64,000 nt of DNA from Denitromonas halophila (GCF_007625155.1 NZ_VMNK01000014.1:118356-182355); one strand, 5' to 3'. Positions 1 to 11,156 are shown, numbered from the stretch's first letter. Program-made: numbers and translations. The notes: generated from the letters alone by a model not told the origin.

Positions 1-1468
1 AGACGTCGGTTGAGACGTCCAGGTGATGGCTGCGGAAGGTGTTCCGACCCGCTTCCTTGGCCTGGTACATTGCCGCGTCTGCCTTGCGCAGCAGGGCATT
101 GAAGTCTTCGCCATCGTCCGGAAAAACCGAGATGCCGATGGAGACCGATGTGACCAGTTCGCCACTGTCGGTGTGGTAGGGGGCGCCCAGGCGCTCGTTG
201 ATTCGCTGCGCCACGGTTGCCGCGATCTCGAAGGCGGGCAGCTCATCGAGCAGGACAATGAACTCGTCGCCGCCCTGGCGGCAGACCAGGTCCTTGTCCC
301 CGACGCAGTGACGCAGTCGTTGCGCCACCGACTGCAAGAGGACGTCACCAGCGGCATGGCCCAGCGAGTCATTGACGAGCTTAAGGTTGTCGACATCGAC
401 AAACAGCAGGGCGACACGATGATTGGCTTTACGGGCCCACGTAATGATCTGGCCGCAGCGCTCTTCGAGCACCATCCGGTTTGGCAACTCGGTGAGTGAG
501 TCATGCGTGGCGAGAAAGCGGATCCGGTTTTGCGAGGCGTGCTGTTCGGTCAGGTCGGAAAAAATACCGACATGCTGCACGATCTCGCCGCTGTGATCGC
601 GGATGGCGGAAATTACCAGCCATTCGGGATAGATTTCGCCATTCTTGCGCCGATTCCAGATCTCGCCCTGCCAGTGGCCGGTGCGCTGGAGCTTCTCCCA
701 CAGCGCCACATAGAAAGCCTTGTCGTGACGCCCCGATGACAGCATGGATGGGCGTTTGCCGATGCACTCATCGGGGAGATAGCCTGTCGCGCGGGTGAAG
801 GCCGGATTCACTGCCTGAATGCGATTTTCGGCATCGGTGATGACCATGCCTTCTTCGCTCGTTTCGAACAGCCGGGCGGCCAGGCGCAGTTGGGTATCCT
901 TGGCTTTGCGCTCAAGCACGATGCCGACCAGATGGGCGCCGATCTCCAATAGTTTTCGGTGAAAAGCTGTTGGTGATCGGTGCTCGAAACTGGACAGCGC
1001 AAACGAACCAATGACCTTCCCGCGGGCGCCCAGAATGGGCATGGACCAGCATGCGCAGATGTTGAAGTCTTCAGCCACCGAGCGCAGTTCTTTCCAGCGC
1101 GCATCGGTGTGGGTGTTGCTGACAAACACCGGCTCTTCACGAAACACCGCATTGCCGCACGAACCTGCTTCCGGACCGGGGCGCAAATTCTGGAGCTGAT
1201 CGCGCGCCTCGACCGGGATGCTGGGTGCGGCCAGCACATTGAGCGCTTGGGTGTCGGCGTTCAGCGTCATGACGCTGGCCACGGCATTGGGCACCAACTG
1301 CTCTTCGAGGAGGCAAAGGCGATCGATTACCTCGTGCGCCGCATCGCCACGTGCCACGGCCGCCAGCAGCGTCTGCTGGAGGGACAAGATGCCGTTTTGC
1401 TCCTGCATCGACAGCTGGATATCGTTAATCGCGCTATCGGTGCAGGTGTTGGGCACATGCTGCGTCAT
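1..1468 (-). CDS. GAF-PAS-GGDEF diguanylate cyclase, C-terminus beyond the window
   Basis: The minus-strand frame opens with ATG at 1468 (AGGA about 12 nt upstream) and is still open at base 1, so about 489 residues are visible. An N-terminal GAF-like sensor region (about 25-165) is followed by a PAS domain (about 175-300) and a GGDEF domain (about 310-480). The active-site motif GGDEF is intact at about residues 399-403, followed by the usual S-I-G-I-S strand. Such proteins make c-di-GMP from two GTP. The inhibitory RxxD site upstream of GGDEF is absent (GDKD there), so product inhibition through that site is unlikely. An EAL domain could follow off the window. Divergent from the HD-GYP gene at 1723, which would degrade the same messenger. 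Confidence 0.88.
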   Translation of the reverse strand, partial: MTQHVPNTCTDSAINDIQLSMQEQNGILSLQQTLLAAVARGDAAHEVIDRLCLLEEQLVPNAVASVMTLNADTQALNVLAAPSIPVEARDQLQNLRPGPEAGSCGNAVFREEPVFVSNTHTDARWKELRSVAEDFNICACWSMPILGARGKVIGSFALSSFEHRSPTAFHRKLLEIGAHLVGIVLERKAKDTQLRLAARLFETSEEGMVITDAENRIQAVNPAFTRATGYLPDECIGKRPSMLSSGRHDKAFYVALWEKLQRTGHWQGEIWNRRKNGEIYPEWLVISAIRDHSGEIVQHVGIFSDLTEQHASQNRIRFLATHDSLTELPNRMVLEERCGQIITWARKANHRVALLFVDVDNLKLVNDSLGHAAGDVLLQSVAQRLRHCVGDKDLVCRQGGDEFIVLLDELPAFEIAATVAQRINERLGAPYHTDSGELVTSVSIGISVFPDDGEDFNALLRKADAAMYQAKEAGRNTFRSHHLDVSTDV

Positions 1469-1722
1469 GCGTGAAATCCTGTTCTCAGAGGGGGGCAATG
1501 AAATGCTGTGGCGATTTTTGCACGTCCGGTCAAAAAGAGGCACTCACTGTGCCGATTAATGGCATCTGCGTCCTTGATCTAACGCGGATCTTTGAGAGCT
1601 AACAATGACTTGCTTGCGCTGGATGCGTCTGGCGTCCTCGTGCCGTTTGAAATTGGTGCTTCAGTGAAGCAGCCGCGGTGTCGTAAGTCCATGGGTATGT
1701 TGCCATTGTGCGCGGGGTTCCG

Positions 1723-2790
1723 ATGTTTATCGACGATTTCTTGACATCCGCTTCTGTTCTGGTGTGCGATGACCCGACAGGAAGCGACCCGGCTTTGCGG
1801 CAAGCGCTTGATGCAGCCGGGATCACCGCCGTGCAATCTGTTGCCGATCCGCAGGCCGCTCAGGCACTGCTGCGAGACGCGCGTTTTGACCTCATTGTGC
1901 TTGATCTCGATAGCGCGCAGTCCCCCGCGCTCGATTTTCTGGCCCAACGCCAGCACGCATCCATCGAGACGCCCGGCCCACCGATTCTGGTGGTGATTCA
2001 CCCCAATGACACGGCCTTGCGTCACCGGGCGCTGGCGCTCGGCGCGGTCGATTATGTGGAACGGCCTTTTGATATGGAGGCCTTGCAGGTCCGGATCCGC
2101 AACGCCTTGCGCATTCGTCAGGCGCAGAACCGTCAAAGCCATTTCGACGAAGAGCTTGAGCGTCAGGTGGCGGCACGCACCGCCGAGCTGATCAACGCCA
2201 CCGATGCGATTGTCCATCGCTTGGCGATGGTCTGTGAGAAAGCGGATGTCAACGCGGCGACGCACATCGTTCGCGTCGGCAAGATGGCGCATCTCCTCGC
2301 CAAGACAGCCGGCCTGGGGGCCGAACGGTGCTTCATGATCGAGCGTGCCGCGCCGCTCCACGACGTGGGAATGCTCAGCGTCTCCGACGATATCCTGCGC
2401 AAGGCGGGTCGTCTGTCAGATGAAGAGCTCGCGCAGGTGAGGTGCCACGCGCAGATCGGCGAGGACCTCCTCGGCAATCATCACTCGGCGCTGATTCAGA
2501 TGGCGGCCAGCATTGCCAGCAACCATCACGAACGATGGGATGGCACCGGATATCCCAATGGCTTGCAGGGCGAGTCGATCCCGATTGAAGGCCGGATTAC
2601 GGCCATCTGCGATGTCTTTGATGCGCTGACGTCCAAACGCCCGTACAAAGACCCGTGGTCAGTTCAGAATGCGGTGGACTATCTGGTGGCGCAAGCAGGG
2701 TATTGTTTTGATCCGACACTGGTTGCGCATTTCGTGGCGCATCTGGACGCGATTGAAGCGGTGCTGGCGCGTTACCCCGATACGCACTGA
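1723..2790 (+). CDS. Response regulator with HD-GYP c-di-GMP phosphodiesterase domain
   Basis: About 355 residues from ATG 1723; a GTG at 1708 in frame is possible. A receiver domain (about 8-130) has the acidic pair (CDD) and a phosphoacceptor Asp in VLDLD, but the conserved lysine is replaced by Arg in the segment YVERPFD. A short linker leads to an HD-GYP domain (about 165-340) with the metal-binding HD, an HH pair in NHHERWDGTGYP and the GYP signature. These domains hydrolyse c-di-GMP to pGpG/GMP. The usual HDxGK motif reads HDVGM here: metal ligands are kept but the conserved lysine is lost, so activity is likely but not certain. The 3' end overlaps the convergent gene at 2772. Confidence 0.9.
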   Translation: MFIDDFLTSASVLVCDDPTGSDPALRQALDAAGITAVQSVADPQAAQALLRDARFDLIVLDLDSAQSPALDFLAQRQHASIETPGPPILVVIHPNDTALRHRALALGAVDYVERPFDMEALQVRIRNALRIRQAQNRQSHFDEELERQVAARTAELINATDAIVHRLAMVCEKADVNAATHIVRVGKMAHLLAKTAGLGAERCFMIERAAPLHDVGMLSVSDDILRKAGRLSDEELAQVRCHAQIGEDLLGNHHSALIQMAASIASNHHERWDGTGYPNGLQGESIPIEGRITAICDVFDALTSKRPYKDPWSVQNAVDYLVAQAGYCFDPTLVAHFVAHLDAIEAVLARYPDTH

Positions 2791-3455
2791 GTCGCCGCCC
2801 ACGCAGATTGCAGCGCATCGCGGTGTGGCGCCATGTGGGTGACATCAACGGCCAGCACGGGGCCGCTCAAGGTGTGCCCGGACAGCTTTGCCGGCAAGAT
2901 GATTTGCGGCTCACCGAGGGTCACATTGACCGTCGGCTGGTCGGATTTCAGGCGTGTCTTGCGATGCGCTTCATCAACCAGCACACCGCCGTTCGTGAGA
3001 TTGAGTTTGGCGCCCAGCGTGACCATGGCACCGTTGCTCATTGCCGCCTGCACGGCGCACGGAACCAGGCGATAGTCGTTTGCCACGGCAAGGGCTTGGC
3101 GGCGCAGATAGGCGCGTAAGGCGTCGGCGCCGGTGGGCGCCTTGGCTGCCGCACGGACAGAAAGCTGCTGCACCTCCAGATCCGTCAGGTGTGGCGCGAT
3201 TCTGGCAAGCAGTGCGGCATCGATGCTCGGCGCGTCGACCCGGTTCGCTTCGACGCGATGGCGATATGCCTCCACCTGAATGTCGGCTTTGCTCAGCTGC
3301 TTGCTGCTCACGGTGCGCATTCCGGCGAACACCGTGTCTCCCAGGGCGAGTGTGAGCTGTTTCTGGAGTGCGGCCGCATCCAGTGCGGCAAATGAGTCCG
3401 GTACATCCAGATCAAACTCGAACTGTACAAGCAGGCGGGCTTTGGATCGCGTCAT
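2772..3455 (-). CDS. Conserved hypothetical protein
   Basis: I do not recognise this family. The frame can start at ATG 3455 (227 residues) or at a GTG seven codons further up. There is no signal peptide or membrane segment; the sequence alternates charged and hydrophobic residues with no obvious catalytic motif, and its composition fits a soluble protein. It converges on the HD-GYP gene with a 19-nt overlap of the 3' ends and is divergent from the GGDEF-EAL gene at 3732. Codon use is like that of neighbouring genes, which supports it being real. Confidence 0.6.
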   Translation of the reverse strand: MTRSKARLLVQFEFDLDVPDSFAALDAAALQKQLTLALGDTVFAGMRTVSSKQLSKADIQVEAYRHRVEANRVDAPSIDAALLARIAPHLTDLEVQQLSVRAAAKAPTGADALRAYLRRQALAVANDYRLVPCAVQAAMSNGAMVTLGAKLNLTNGGVLVDEAHRKTRLKSDQPTVNVTLGEPQIILPAKLSGHTLSGPVLAVDVTHMAPHRDALQSAWAATQCVSG

Positions 3456-3731
3456 CGGGAGAACCGGTCTGGGCACATGGTTTGTGTATCAACGGGAAAA
3501 GCTCGGCCAACTTTACAGACGCCCGTCAGAATTCTCGCTTGAAGCGCGAATTTGGATCTGCGCCGCAGGCTGTCGGTGTTATACGCAAACGCGCCACCGG
3601 GCAGATGGGTCTGCCTGTCGCCCCCCGGTGGGCGGGCGTTTCCAACCATTCGAAGGATTTTTCTGCCGGATGCTTGATTTTTTAGAACGCTTGTACCAAA
3701 TTCCCATCTTTCATTTTTATACGCAATTGGA

Positions 3732-6254
3732 ATGACTCGCGGGCGGTCCCTCGTGCGCCATTTCATCTTCGATACACTGGCGAGCGGCGGGTGTGTTGCA
3801 GAGTGCGTGTGTTCGACATCCGAACAGGTGGTCCCCTTGAAAGAAGCGCTTGCCCGAGATACCGCTTACCTGCATCCGTACTGGTGCGAGTTGAGTCAGG
3901 ACGAGGTGATCGACGGCAGCGACGAATTTTTTCGTATTCACGGCGCCTCTGCCGGCATCAATGCCCTCTGGCCCCATGCACCGGCACTTCGGCTCGCCAT
4001 CGATACGGTTCGTCGCGAAAGGCGACCGAGTCAATTAGCGCATGCTGCCGTCGCCCACGATCACACACGGGTGAGCCGTGTGCTGGTTCTGCCCGGCACC
4101 GCCCAAAGCGTATTCATTGCTGGCGTCCCGGCCGCTCAAACACGATCGCGGGACCGCGCCTTGTCGCGGTGGCGAAGTGATTTTGCCGATGTGGTGTCTG
4201 CGCCGCGCCCGCAGCAGCAACGAATCGGCGACTGCCTCGCACTGCTCGTCGCGCATAGCGGCGCGAGCCATGCATCGATTGTCGAGTGTGTGTCGACGGG
4301 TTATCGGTCGGTGCACTGTGCGTGCACGACGGTGGGGTGCTGTGACGGCATTGCACCGATCACGCTGCCCCTTGAGCGCCTTTCTTTCGCTGGCGAGACT
4401 TCCGTGACCTCGCTTGCCGATGGCACGCAGGCGCTGGTCCATCCGCTGGGCGGTCCCAACGAGCCGCTCTGCGCACGCGCGCTGGTGCTGCACCCGCTGG
4501 ACGTTTCGCGGCGCGCTGCCATTGAACGCATGGCCGGTATGGTGGGGAATTGGATCGGCAACATTCTTCGCGCCGCCGATGCCATGCGCGCTGCGCAACA
4601 GCGTGATCGGCTGTATGCCGAAGTGGTGCGAGCGATGTCTGATGCCGTGCTTGTCATCGACGATGATTTTCGGGTGCGCCAAAGCAATGCGGCAGCAGCG
4701 AACTTGCTGGGAGCTCGCCCGGAGACCATTACTGGCGCGGATGTGCGCGACCTGATTCAGGTGAGCGCCAATGATGGCGAAATCGTCGCATGGGCGTCGT
4801 TGGCGAGGCCCGGGGACACGAGCCGCATCGAGCCGATCGCATGCGCGCTGCCGCATCGCGGTGGTGTCGCCATGATCAAGGGCTCCTGCGCCCGCCTGGG
4901 AGAGGCCGGCGACAGCGATGCGTCGGCTGGCACGCTCGTGTTGGTCCTGCGCGACGTCAGTCACGAGGTCGAGACCATGCGCCGCGCCGAGTGGGCGGCG
5001 ACGCACGACGCGCTGACCGGCTTGCACAATCGGGTCGGGTTCGAACGCAGGATGAGCCCGGTCGACACATCCGGCCAGCTTATCTGCCTCGATCTTGACC
5101 GGTTCAAAGTCATCAACGACAGCTGCGGTCACGCGGCGGGCGATCAGGTGCTTCGCGCCATCGCCACCATTATTCGCCGTCATATCCGGCGCCTGGACGT
5201 GCCTGCACGGATCGGTGGCGACGAGTTTTTTGTGGCCTTGCCACAGTGCCCCGAGGATGTTGCATTGAACATTGCCGAGGCAATTCGCTCGGACGTCGAG
5301 CAGTACGCGTATTACGACGAGCGTGGCGAGACCTACCGTGTGAGTTGCTCGATGGGCATCTGCGCCTACCACGATCACGACTCTTTGCAGCGGGCGCGCG
5401 CCGATGCCGATGCGGCCATGTACAGCGCCAAGCGTAGCGGCAAGAATCGGGTGGTTGCCTTTGAACGCAGCCCTCAGGCCATGGCTCGCTCAAGCGATGT
5501 GCATTGGGCGCACCGCATCGAGCGTGCCATTGATGAAGACCGTATCGAGTTGTGGCGGCAACCGATTTTCGATCTGCAGGACAACCGCGCCAAAGGCTAT
5601 GAAGTGCTGGTGCGCATGCGCGACGACAATGGCGCGCTGGTGCTGCCGTCGGAGTTCATCCCGCCGGCAGAGCGCTTCGACCTGATCGGCGCACTGGATC
5701 GGCACATCGTGTCGCGCATTGCGCGGCATTTTTCCGACGTGCTCAACGGTGGACGCTATGTGTCGATCAACCTCTCCGGCCGATCGGCCGCCGATCTCGG
5801 GCTGGCCGCCTGGATTACCAACTGCTTTGAGCAAGCCGATGTCCATCCCCACCAGATTTGCATCGAACTGACTGAAACCGCTACCGCTGTCGACCCCACT
5901 GACGTGCTTACGCTGATGCAGACGCTACGCCGGGCCGGATTCTGCATTGCGCTGGACGATCTGGGTAGCGGGGTTGCCAGCTTTGCCACCTTGCGTGACC
6001 TGCCGGTGGATATCGTCAAGCTCGATGGGGGGTATGTGCGCGGTGTGGCGCAAGACAAACGTGCACAGGAAATCGTTCAGGCGGTGGTGCAGGTGGCGCG
6101 CAGCCACGGCATCGAGACCGTGGCGGAATGGATCGAGGATGAGGCAACGCTCTCGTGGGTCAGCCAGGTGGGCATTACGCGTGGGCAGGGCTTCTATCTG
6201 GGCGTGCCGGAGCCCATCATCCTAGAAACCACAGTTGACCGCTTGTACCCATGA
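3732..6254 (+). CDS. PAS-GGDEF-EAL c-di-GMP turnover protein
   Basis: 840 residues from ATG 3732. The first ~290 residues are an unassigned sensory region, PAS-like at the start. A PAS domain follows (about 294-410), then GGDEF (motif at about 494) and EAL (about 600-830). The GGDEF motif is exact and an RxxD inhibitory site (RRLD) stands before it. The EAL domain has EVL for EAL, the NLSG, ELTET, DDLGSG and KLDG motifs and the QGFYLG terminus, so its metal and substrate residues look complete. Both synthesis and hydrolysis of c-di-GMP are possible. The last ~10 codons and the stop lie inside the repeat at 6221-6339, so the repeat has probably rewritten the C-terminus. Confidence 0.92.
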   Translation: MTRGRSLVRHFIFDTLASGGCVAECVCSTSEQVVPLKEALARDTAYLHPYWCELSQDEVIDGSDEFFRIHGASAGINALWPHAPALRLAIDTVRRERRPSQLAHAAVAHDHTRVSRVLVLPGTAQSVFIAGVPAAQTRSRDRALSRWRSDFADVVSAPRPQQQRIGDCLALLVAHSGASHASIVECVSTGYRSVHCACTTVGCCDGIAPITLPLERLSFAGETSVTSLADGTQALVHPLGGPNEPLCARALVLHPLDVSRRAAIERMAGMVGNWIGNILRAADAMRAAQQRDRLYAEVVRAMSDAVLVIDDDFRVRQSNAAAANLLGARPETITGADVRDLIQVSANDGEIVAWASLARPGDTSRIEPIACALPHRGGVAMIKGSCARLGEAGDSDASAGTLVLVLRDVSHEVETMRRAEWAATHDALTGLHNRVGFERRMSPVDTSGQLICLDLDRFKVINDSCGHAAGDQVLRAIATIIRRHIRRLDVPARIGGDEFFVALPQCPEDVALNIAEAIRSDVEQYAYYDERGETYRVSCSMGICAYHDHDSLQRARADADAAMYSAKRSGKNRVVAFERSPQAMARSSDVHWAHRIERAIDEDRIELWRQPIFDLQDNRAKGYEVLVRMRDDNGALVLPSEFIPPAERFDLIGALDRHIVSRIARHFSDVLNGGRYVSINLSGRSAADLGLAAWITNCFEQADVHPHQICIELTETATAVDPTDVLTLMQTLRRAGFCIALDDLGSGVASFATLRDLPVDIVKLDGGYVRGVAQDKRAQEIVQAVVQVARSHGIETVAEWIEDEATLSWVSQVGITRGQGFYLGVPEPIILETTVDRLYP

Positions 6255-6339
6255 GCCAGGTATTGAACAAGCGAAGCTTTTCGGCTTCGGGGCCGATCAC
6301 CCGGTGGGTGATCGCGCTACGCGTCCGATTGCGCGGTTA
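6221..6339. repeat. Repeat element copy 1 (MITE-like)
   Basis: About 119 bp match 19019-19137 closely over most of their length, starting at cctagaaacc and including a shared stem GATCACCC-GGT-GGGTGATC (6297-6315 here). The right end is more degenerate than in copy 2. It lies between two convergent genes and contains the stop codons of both: TGA of the GGDEF-EAL gene (6252-6254) and TAA of the TerB-like gene (6337-6339). I see no open reading frame of its own. A small non-autonomous mobile element or structured intergenic repeat fits best. Confidence 0.8.
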
Positions 6340-6801
6340 GCGGCGATGCCCGAGCGCGGCTTGTGCCCGGGCCTTGGCGGCGACCAGGTCGCCGCGCGAG
6401 ATGTACAGCAAGTCGCCCAGCTTGCGCATCAAATGGCTCTCGTGCGCGCAGACATGCCCGTCGGCCAGGGCAATGGCCCACAGATACTCGACGACGCGCA
6501 GCTTCTGAGCGGCATCCAGCGCCTGATTCAAGCGCGATGTAAATGGATGAAACCCGGGCGCTTCGCGGGACTCCGCCGTGGCCGCGTCGAGCAGTTGATC
6601 GACTTCATTGGTGTCGAGCTGAAACTCCGCCGCCAGGACTTTGCGTAAATGCGACATCTCGGCTGGCGAGCTTTCGCTGTCGGCACGCATCATTTCGACC
6701 AATAGCGCTGCGGTGGCCAACGGGAGGGATGGCGGCGCGTCGTCGGCGTTCGTCGACGCATTGGTCAGCGTGCTGAAAAAAGCTTGAAGTGATTGAATCA
6801 T
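6337..6801 (-). CDS. TerB-like (DjlA N-terminal-like) protein
   Basis: 154 residues, all helical in character, with the TerB/tellurite-resistance fold pattern: the segment ALLVEMMRADSESSPAEM and a second repeat-like half LWAIALADGHVCAHESHLMR, each with an acidic loop. Family members are soluble and may bind metal; a tellurite role cannot be inferred from sequence. Start ATG 6801 has an AAGGGT element 9 nt upstream. The stop codon sits at the edge of the repeat at 6221-6339. It precedes, but is probably not co-transcribed with, any gene of known pathway. Confidence 0.8.
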   Translation of the reverse strand: MIQSLQAFFSTLTNASTNADDAPPSLPLATAALLVEMMRADSESSPAEMSHLRKVLAAEFQLDTNEVDQLLDAATAESREAPGFHPFTSRLNQALDAAQKLRVVEYLWAIALADGHVCAHESHLMRKLGDLLYISRGDLVAAKARAQAALGHRR

Positions 6802-6870
6802 CGCGGAAACCCTTCTGAATCAGACGGTGGGGGCGTGCCGCGCACAGCCCCCGCCGAGCAACATGGCAGA

Positions 6871-8535
<1,665 letters not shown>

Positions 8536-8641
8536 TGGGTACGCTGCCGGGTTACGATCAGGAAAAACGAAACTTTACCCGAAGCCGCGTTCGCCCGTAT
8601 GCCTGCGCGCACTTGGTTTTGGGCAAGTGAGAGCTAACAAC

Positions 8642-9886
8642 ATGCAGATTTGTGTTCTCGGCGCCGGTCTGGCCGGCGTGACCGCCGCGCATGCGCTGGC
8701 CCGTGAAGGGCACGCGGTGACGGTGATTGATCGCGCGGCCAGCCCCGCGCAGGAAACCAGCTTTGCCAATGCCGGCCTGATTTCACCGGGGCATGCGTTT
8801 AGCTGGGCGTCGCCCGGCGCACCGGTGGCTTTGCTCAAGTCGCTGTTCGACCGCCAGCAAGCTTTGCGGATCAAGCCGCGCTTCGACCCGGCACTGATGC
8901 GCTGGGGCTGGCGCTTTGTACGCAACTGTCAAACCGATGCCTGGGAGCGCAATTCGCTCCTGCTGATGCGCCTGTCCGCTTACGCGCAGCAGCAGCTCGA
9001 CTCCATCATCGACGAAACCGGTGTGGACTTTTCGCATACGCGTGGCGGGCTGATCTATCTCTACGACACCGATGTCGCGTTGGCGCAGGCAATCTCGACG
9101 CTGAATGTGTTGCGAGAAGCGCAGATCGAGGCCCATGTCCTCTCGCCTGACGATGTGGTTCGTCTCGAACCCGCCTTGGCAACCCGCGCCCGCAGCATTG
9201 CTGGCGCCGTTCATTGCCCGAGTGATGCCAGCGGCGACGCTCATCGCTTTACGGTTGAACTGGCCACTCGCTGCCAGCAGCGCGGTGTGCGCTTCTGTTT
9301 CAATGAAACCGTTCAAGCTTGGCGGGTTCAGGGTGACCAGATTGACGCGGTCGTGACTGAGCACGGCGAGCATCGCGCGGATGTGTTCGTGCTGGCGCTC
9401 GGCAGCTTTTCGCCCATGCTCGCGCGGCTGCTCGGTCTGCGCTTGCCGATTTATCCGGTACGCGGGAATTCCGTGTCTTTTCCGATTGATGTCGAGCACA
9501 CGCCGCCAACGCTGGCTGGCGTCGACGATGGCACGCTCACCGCCTGGTCTCGGCTCGGCTCGGTGCTTCGGATGACGACCACCGCCGAATTTTCGGGCTA
9601 TGCCAACCGACTGCCGGACAAGGATGTGACCATGCTGGTCGCACGTGCGGAAGCCTTGTTTCCGAATGGCGCCGACTTCAGCCAGCCCACACCGTGGTCA
9701 GGCCTGCGGCCCATGACGCCGGAAGGCCCGCCCTTGGTGGGCCAGGCCGGGCCGCGCAACCTATGGCTGAACACCGGCCACGGCGCGATGGGCTGGACCA
9801 CCGCGGCAGGAACTGCGCAAATTCTGGCGGATCTTATCGCCGGTCGCCAACCGGCGCATCCCTATCCCTCGCCGCGTTTGCGTTGA
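8642..9886 (+). CDS. dadA: D-amino acid dehydrogenase, FAD-dependent
   Basis: 414 residues from ATG 8642. An N-terminal dinucleotide-binding motif (VLGAGLAG, with a following ViDrA strand) and the SFANAGLISPGHA segment typical of DadA are present, as is the C-terminal GHGAMGWTTAAGTA that contacts FAD. DadA oxidises D-alanine and other D-amino acids to 2-oxo acids, passing electrons to quinone at the inner membrane. No alanine racemase gene adjoins it, unlike enteric dadAX. An upstream in-frame extension from 8381 overlaps ettA and is rejected as a start. Confidence 0.9.
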   Translation: MQICVLGAGLAGVTAAHALAREGHAVTVIDRAASPAQETSFANAGLISPGHAFSWASPGAPVALLKSLFDRQQALRIKPRFDPALMRWGWRFVRNCQTDAWERNSLLLMRLSAYAQQQLDSIIDETGVDFSHTRGGLIYLYDTDVALAQAISTLNVLREAQIEAHVLSPDDVVRLEPALATRARSIAGAVHCPSDASGDAHRFTVELATRCQQRGVRFCFNETVQAWRVQGDQIDAVVTEHGEHRADVFVLALGSFSPMLARLLGLRLPIYPVRGNSVSFPIDVEHTPPTLAGVDDGTLTAWSRLGSVLRMTTTAEFSGYANRLPDKDVTMLVARAEALFPNGADFSQPTPWSGLRPMTPEGPPLVGQAGPRNLWLNTGHGAMGWTTAAGTAQILADLIAGRQPAHPYPSPRLR

Positions 9887-9889
9887 GAT

Positions 9890-10351
9890 TCAGTAAGGAA
9901 TTGGCGTCCAGTCAGGATGCTCGAAGCTTTTTCCGTACCGGTTGAGCGCCTGCACGGCCATCATGTAGCCCAGTCGGCGGGCGGGCAGGTGGGTGGCGTG
10001 CGTCATGATGTCGGCGCCATCGCCCAGATCTTTCTTGATCTCTGAGAGCGCGATGGCGGCATTGCGGTCGGCATGTGTCGTCGGAAATGTGGCGAGCCGC
10101 TTGAGCATCCAGTCGGCCAGGGCATCGTATTGCGCTTCGGTGCGCTGGTTCTGCTGCAAATCGTGGCCAACGGCGCGCAGCATTTGCGCCATTTCATCGA
10201 TGGCGGCCCGGAGCGGCGTATCGCTTGTCCAACGGGCGGGGGCCTGGGCCGGCGTCACCGCCGCCGGGGCGTGTTGATCGGCAAGCACGGGCGGGGCAGC
10301 GGCAAAGAGTGTGGCTGCAATCAGGGCGGAGGTAGCAAGAACAGGGTGCAT
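9890..10351 (-). CDS. Small exported protein of unknown function
   Basis: 153 residues from ATG 10351, chosen because GGAGAG precedes it and a clear signal peptide follows (hydrophobic ATSALIAATLFAA, then VLADQ, cleavage near residue 25). The mature part is helical, rich in Ala/Asp/Met, with no cysteine pair or haem motif. I do not recognise the family. It ends 4 bp from the convergent dadA stop. Confidence 0.7.
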   Translation of the reverse strand: MHPVLATSALIAATLFAAAPPVLADQHAPAAVTPAQAPARWTSDTPLRAAIDEMAQMLRAVGHDLQQNQRTEAQYDALADWMLKRLATFPTTHADRNAAIALSEIKKDLGDGADIMTHATHLPARRLGYMMAVQALNRYGKSFEHPDWTPIPY

Positions 10352-10398
10352 GAAGGGACTCTCCGGAAACGAAATATCTTCCACAAAGCCGAATTGTC

Positions 10399-10433
10399 GC
10401 AAAAAAAACGGGCGCCGACGGCACCCGTTTTTG
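10399..10433 (-). terminator. Rho-independent terminator after bactofilin
   Basis: Read on the minus strand, the arms ACGGGTGCC and GGCGCCCGT (one G-U pair) enclose a GTC loop and are followed by a run of T. It stands 27 bp past the bactofilin stop. Confidence 0.8.
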
Positions 10434-10459
10434 CATGGCTCACAGCAGGTTTCGCGGCG

Positions 10460-11086
10460 TCAGTTGGCCGAGGCGACCAATGATTTGACCTTGTCATCCT
10501 TGCCGGCCTGCTTGTCGTAGTCACCACGACCAACCTGAGCGGAATTGAGTGACTGCACGTCGCCAGAGACTTCGCCGCCTTCTTCGATCAGGATCTTGCC
10601 ATAGCGGATCTTGCCGCTGACCCGGCCCGTTGCATGAATGATCAATTGCTTGCGCGCCGTGAGCTCGCCGTCGAACTTGCCGTGGATTTCGGCCACATCG
10701 ATACCGACTTTTCCTGAAAACGCGCCTTGCTCTGCAATGCGGATCACGCGGCTGTCCATGGTCGCTTCGACCCGGCCTTCGACCACCAGCGTGTCGCAGT
10801 CAAGAATTTCTGCACCCTTGAGCTTGACGTCAGGACCGACGATCAGGCGGCTGCCGCTGTCTTCGGTGGCATCGGTACGCGGTGTTTCTGCGGCCTCGGC
10901 CGTTGCCGGATTGGCGGTATCAGTCGGGGTCTCGGTCTGGCTACGCATGTGGGCTCCAAATGTTCCGGGTCTGGGGGACGGGCGGGTAGAGGCCGACGTC
11001 GGATTGGTCGGCGTGGATGAGTTGAAGGGGGCGGGCGTGGGCTCGGCGGCTTCACGCTTCGGGAACAGTCCGGGTTTGTTGAACAT
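10460..11086 (-). CDS. Bactofilin family cytoskeletal protein
   Basis: 208 residues from ATG 11086, which has AGGAGA 7 nt upstream. A disordered Pro/Thr/Ala-rich N-terminus (about 1-80) precedes the bactofilin (DUF583) beta-helix domain: SRLIVGPDVKLKGAEI, then VVEGRVEA, GKVGIDVAEIHGKFDG and VSGKIRYGKILIEEGG repeats. Bactofilins polymerise without nucleotide into membrane-associated filaments and shape cells or position wall enzymes. The gene is divergent from glrK; a sigma-54 promoter and GlrR-type sites stand in front of it (see 11141-11156, 11233-11250), so expression probably answers to the neighbouring GlrK/GlrR system. Confidence 0.92.
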   Translation of the reverse strand: MFNKPGLFPKREAAEPTPAPFNSSTPTNPTSASTRPSPRPGTFGAHMRSQTETPTDTANPATAEAAETPRTDATEDSGSRLIVGPDVKLKGAEILDCDTLVVEGRVEATMDSRVIRIAEQGAFSGKVGIDVAEIHGKFDGELTARKQLIIHATGRVSGKIRYGKILIEEGGEVSGDVQSLNSAQVGRGDYDKQAGKDDKVKSLVASAN

Positions 11087-11140
11087 CTCATCTCCTTGAC
11101 GATCGCGGCTGCGGGTACAACACCCGCTTGGCCCGACTCT

Positions 11141-11156
11141 TGCAAGTGGCATGCCA
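11141..11156 (-). promoter_or_regulatory. Sigma-54 (-24/-12) promoter of bactofilin
   Basis: Minus-strand TGGCATG-CCAC-TTGCA differs from the consensus TGGCACG-N4-TTGCW at one base. Transcription would start near 11130, about 44 nt before the bactofilin ATG. Confidence 0.75.
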
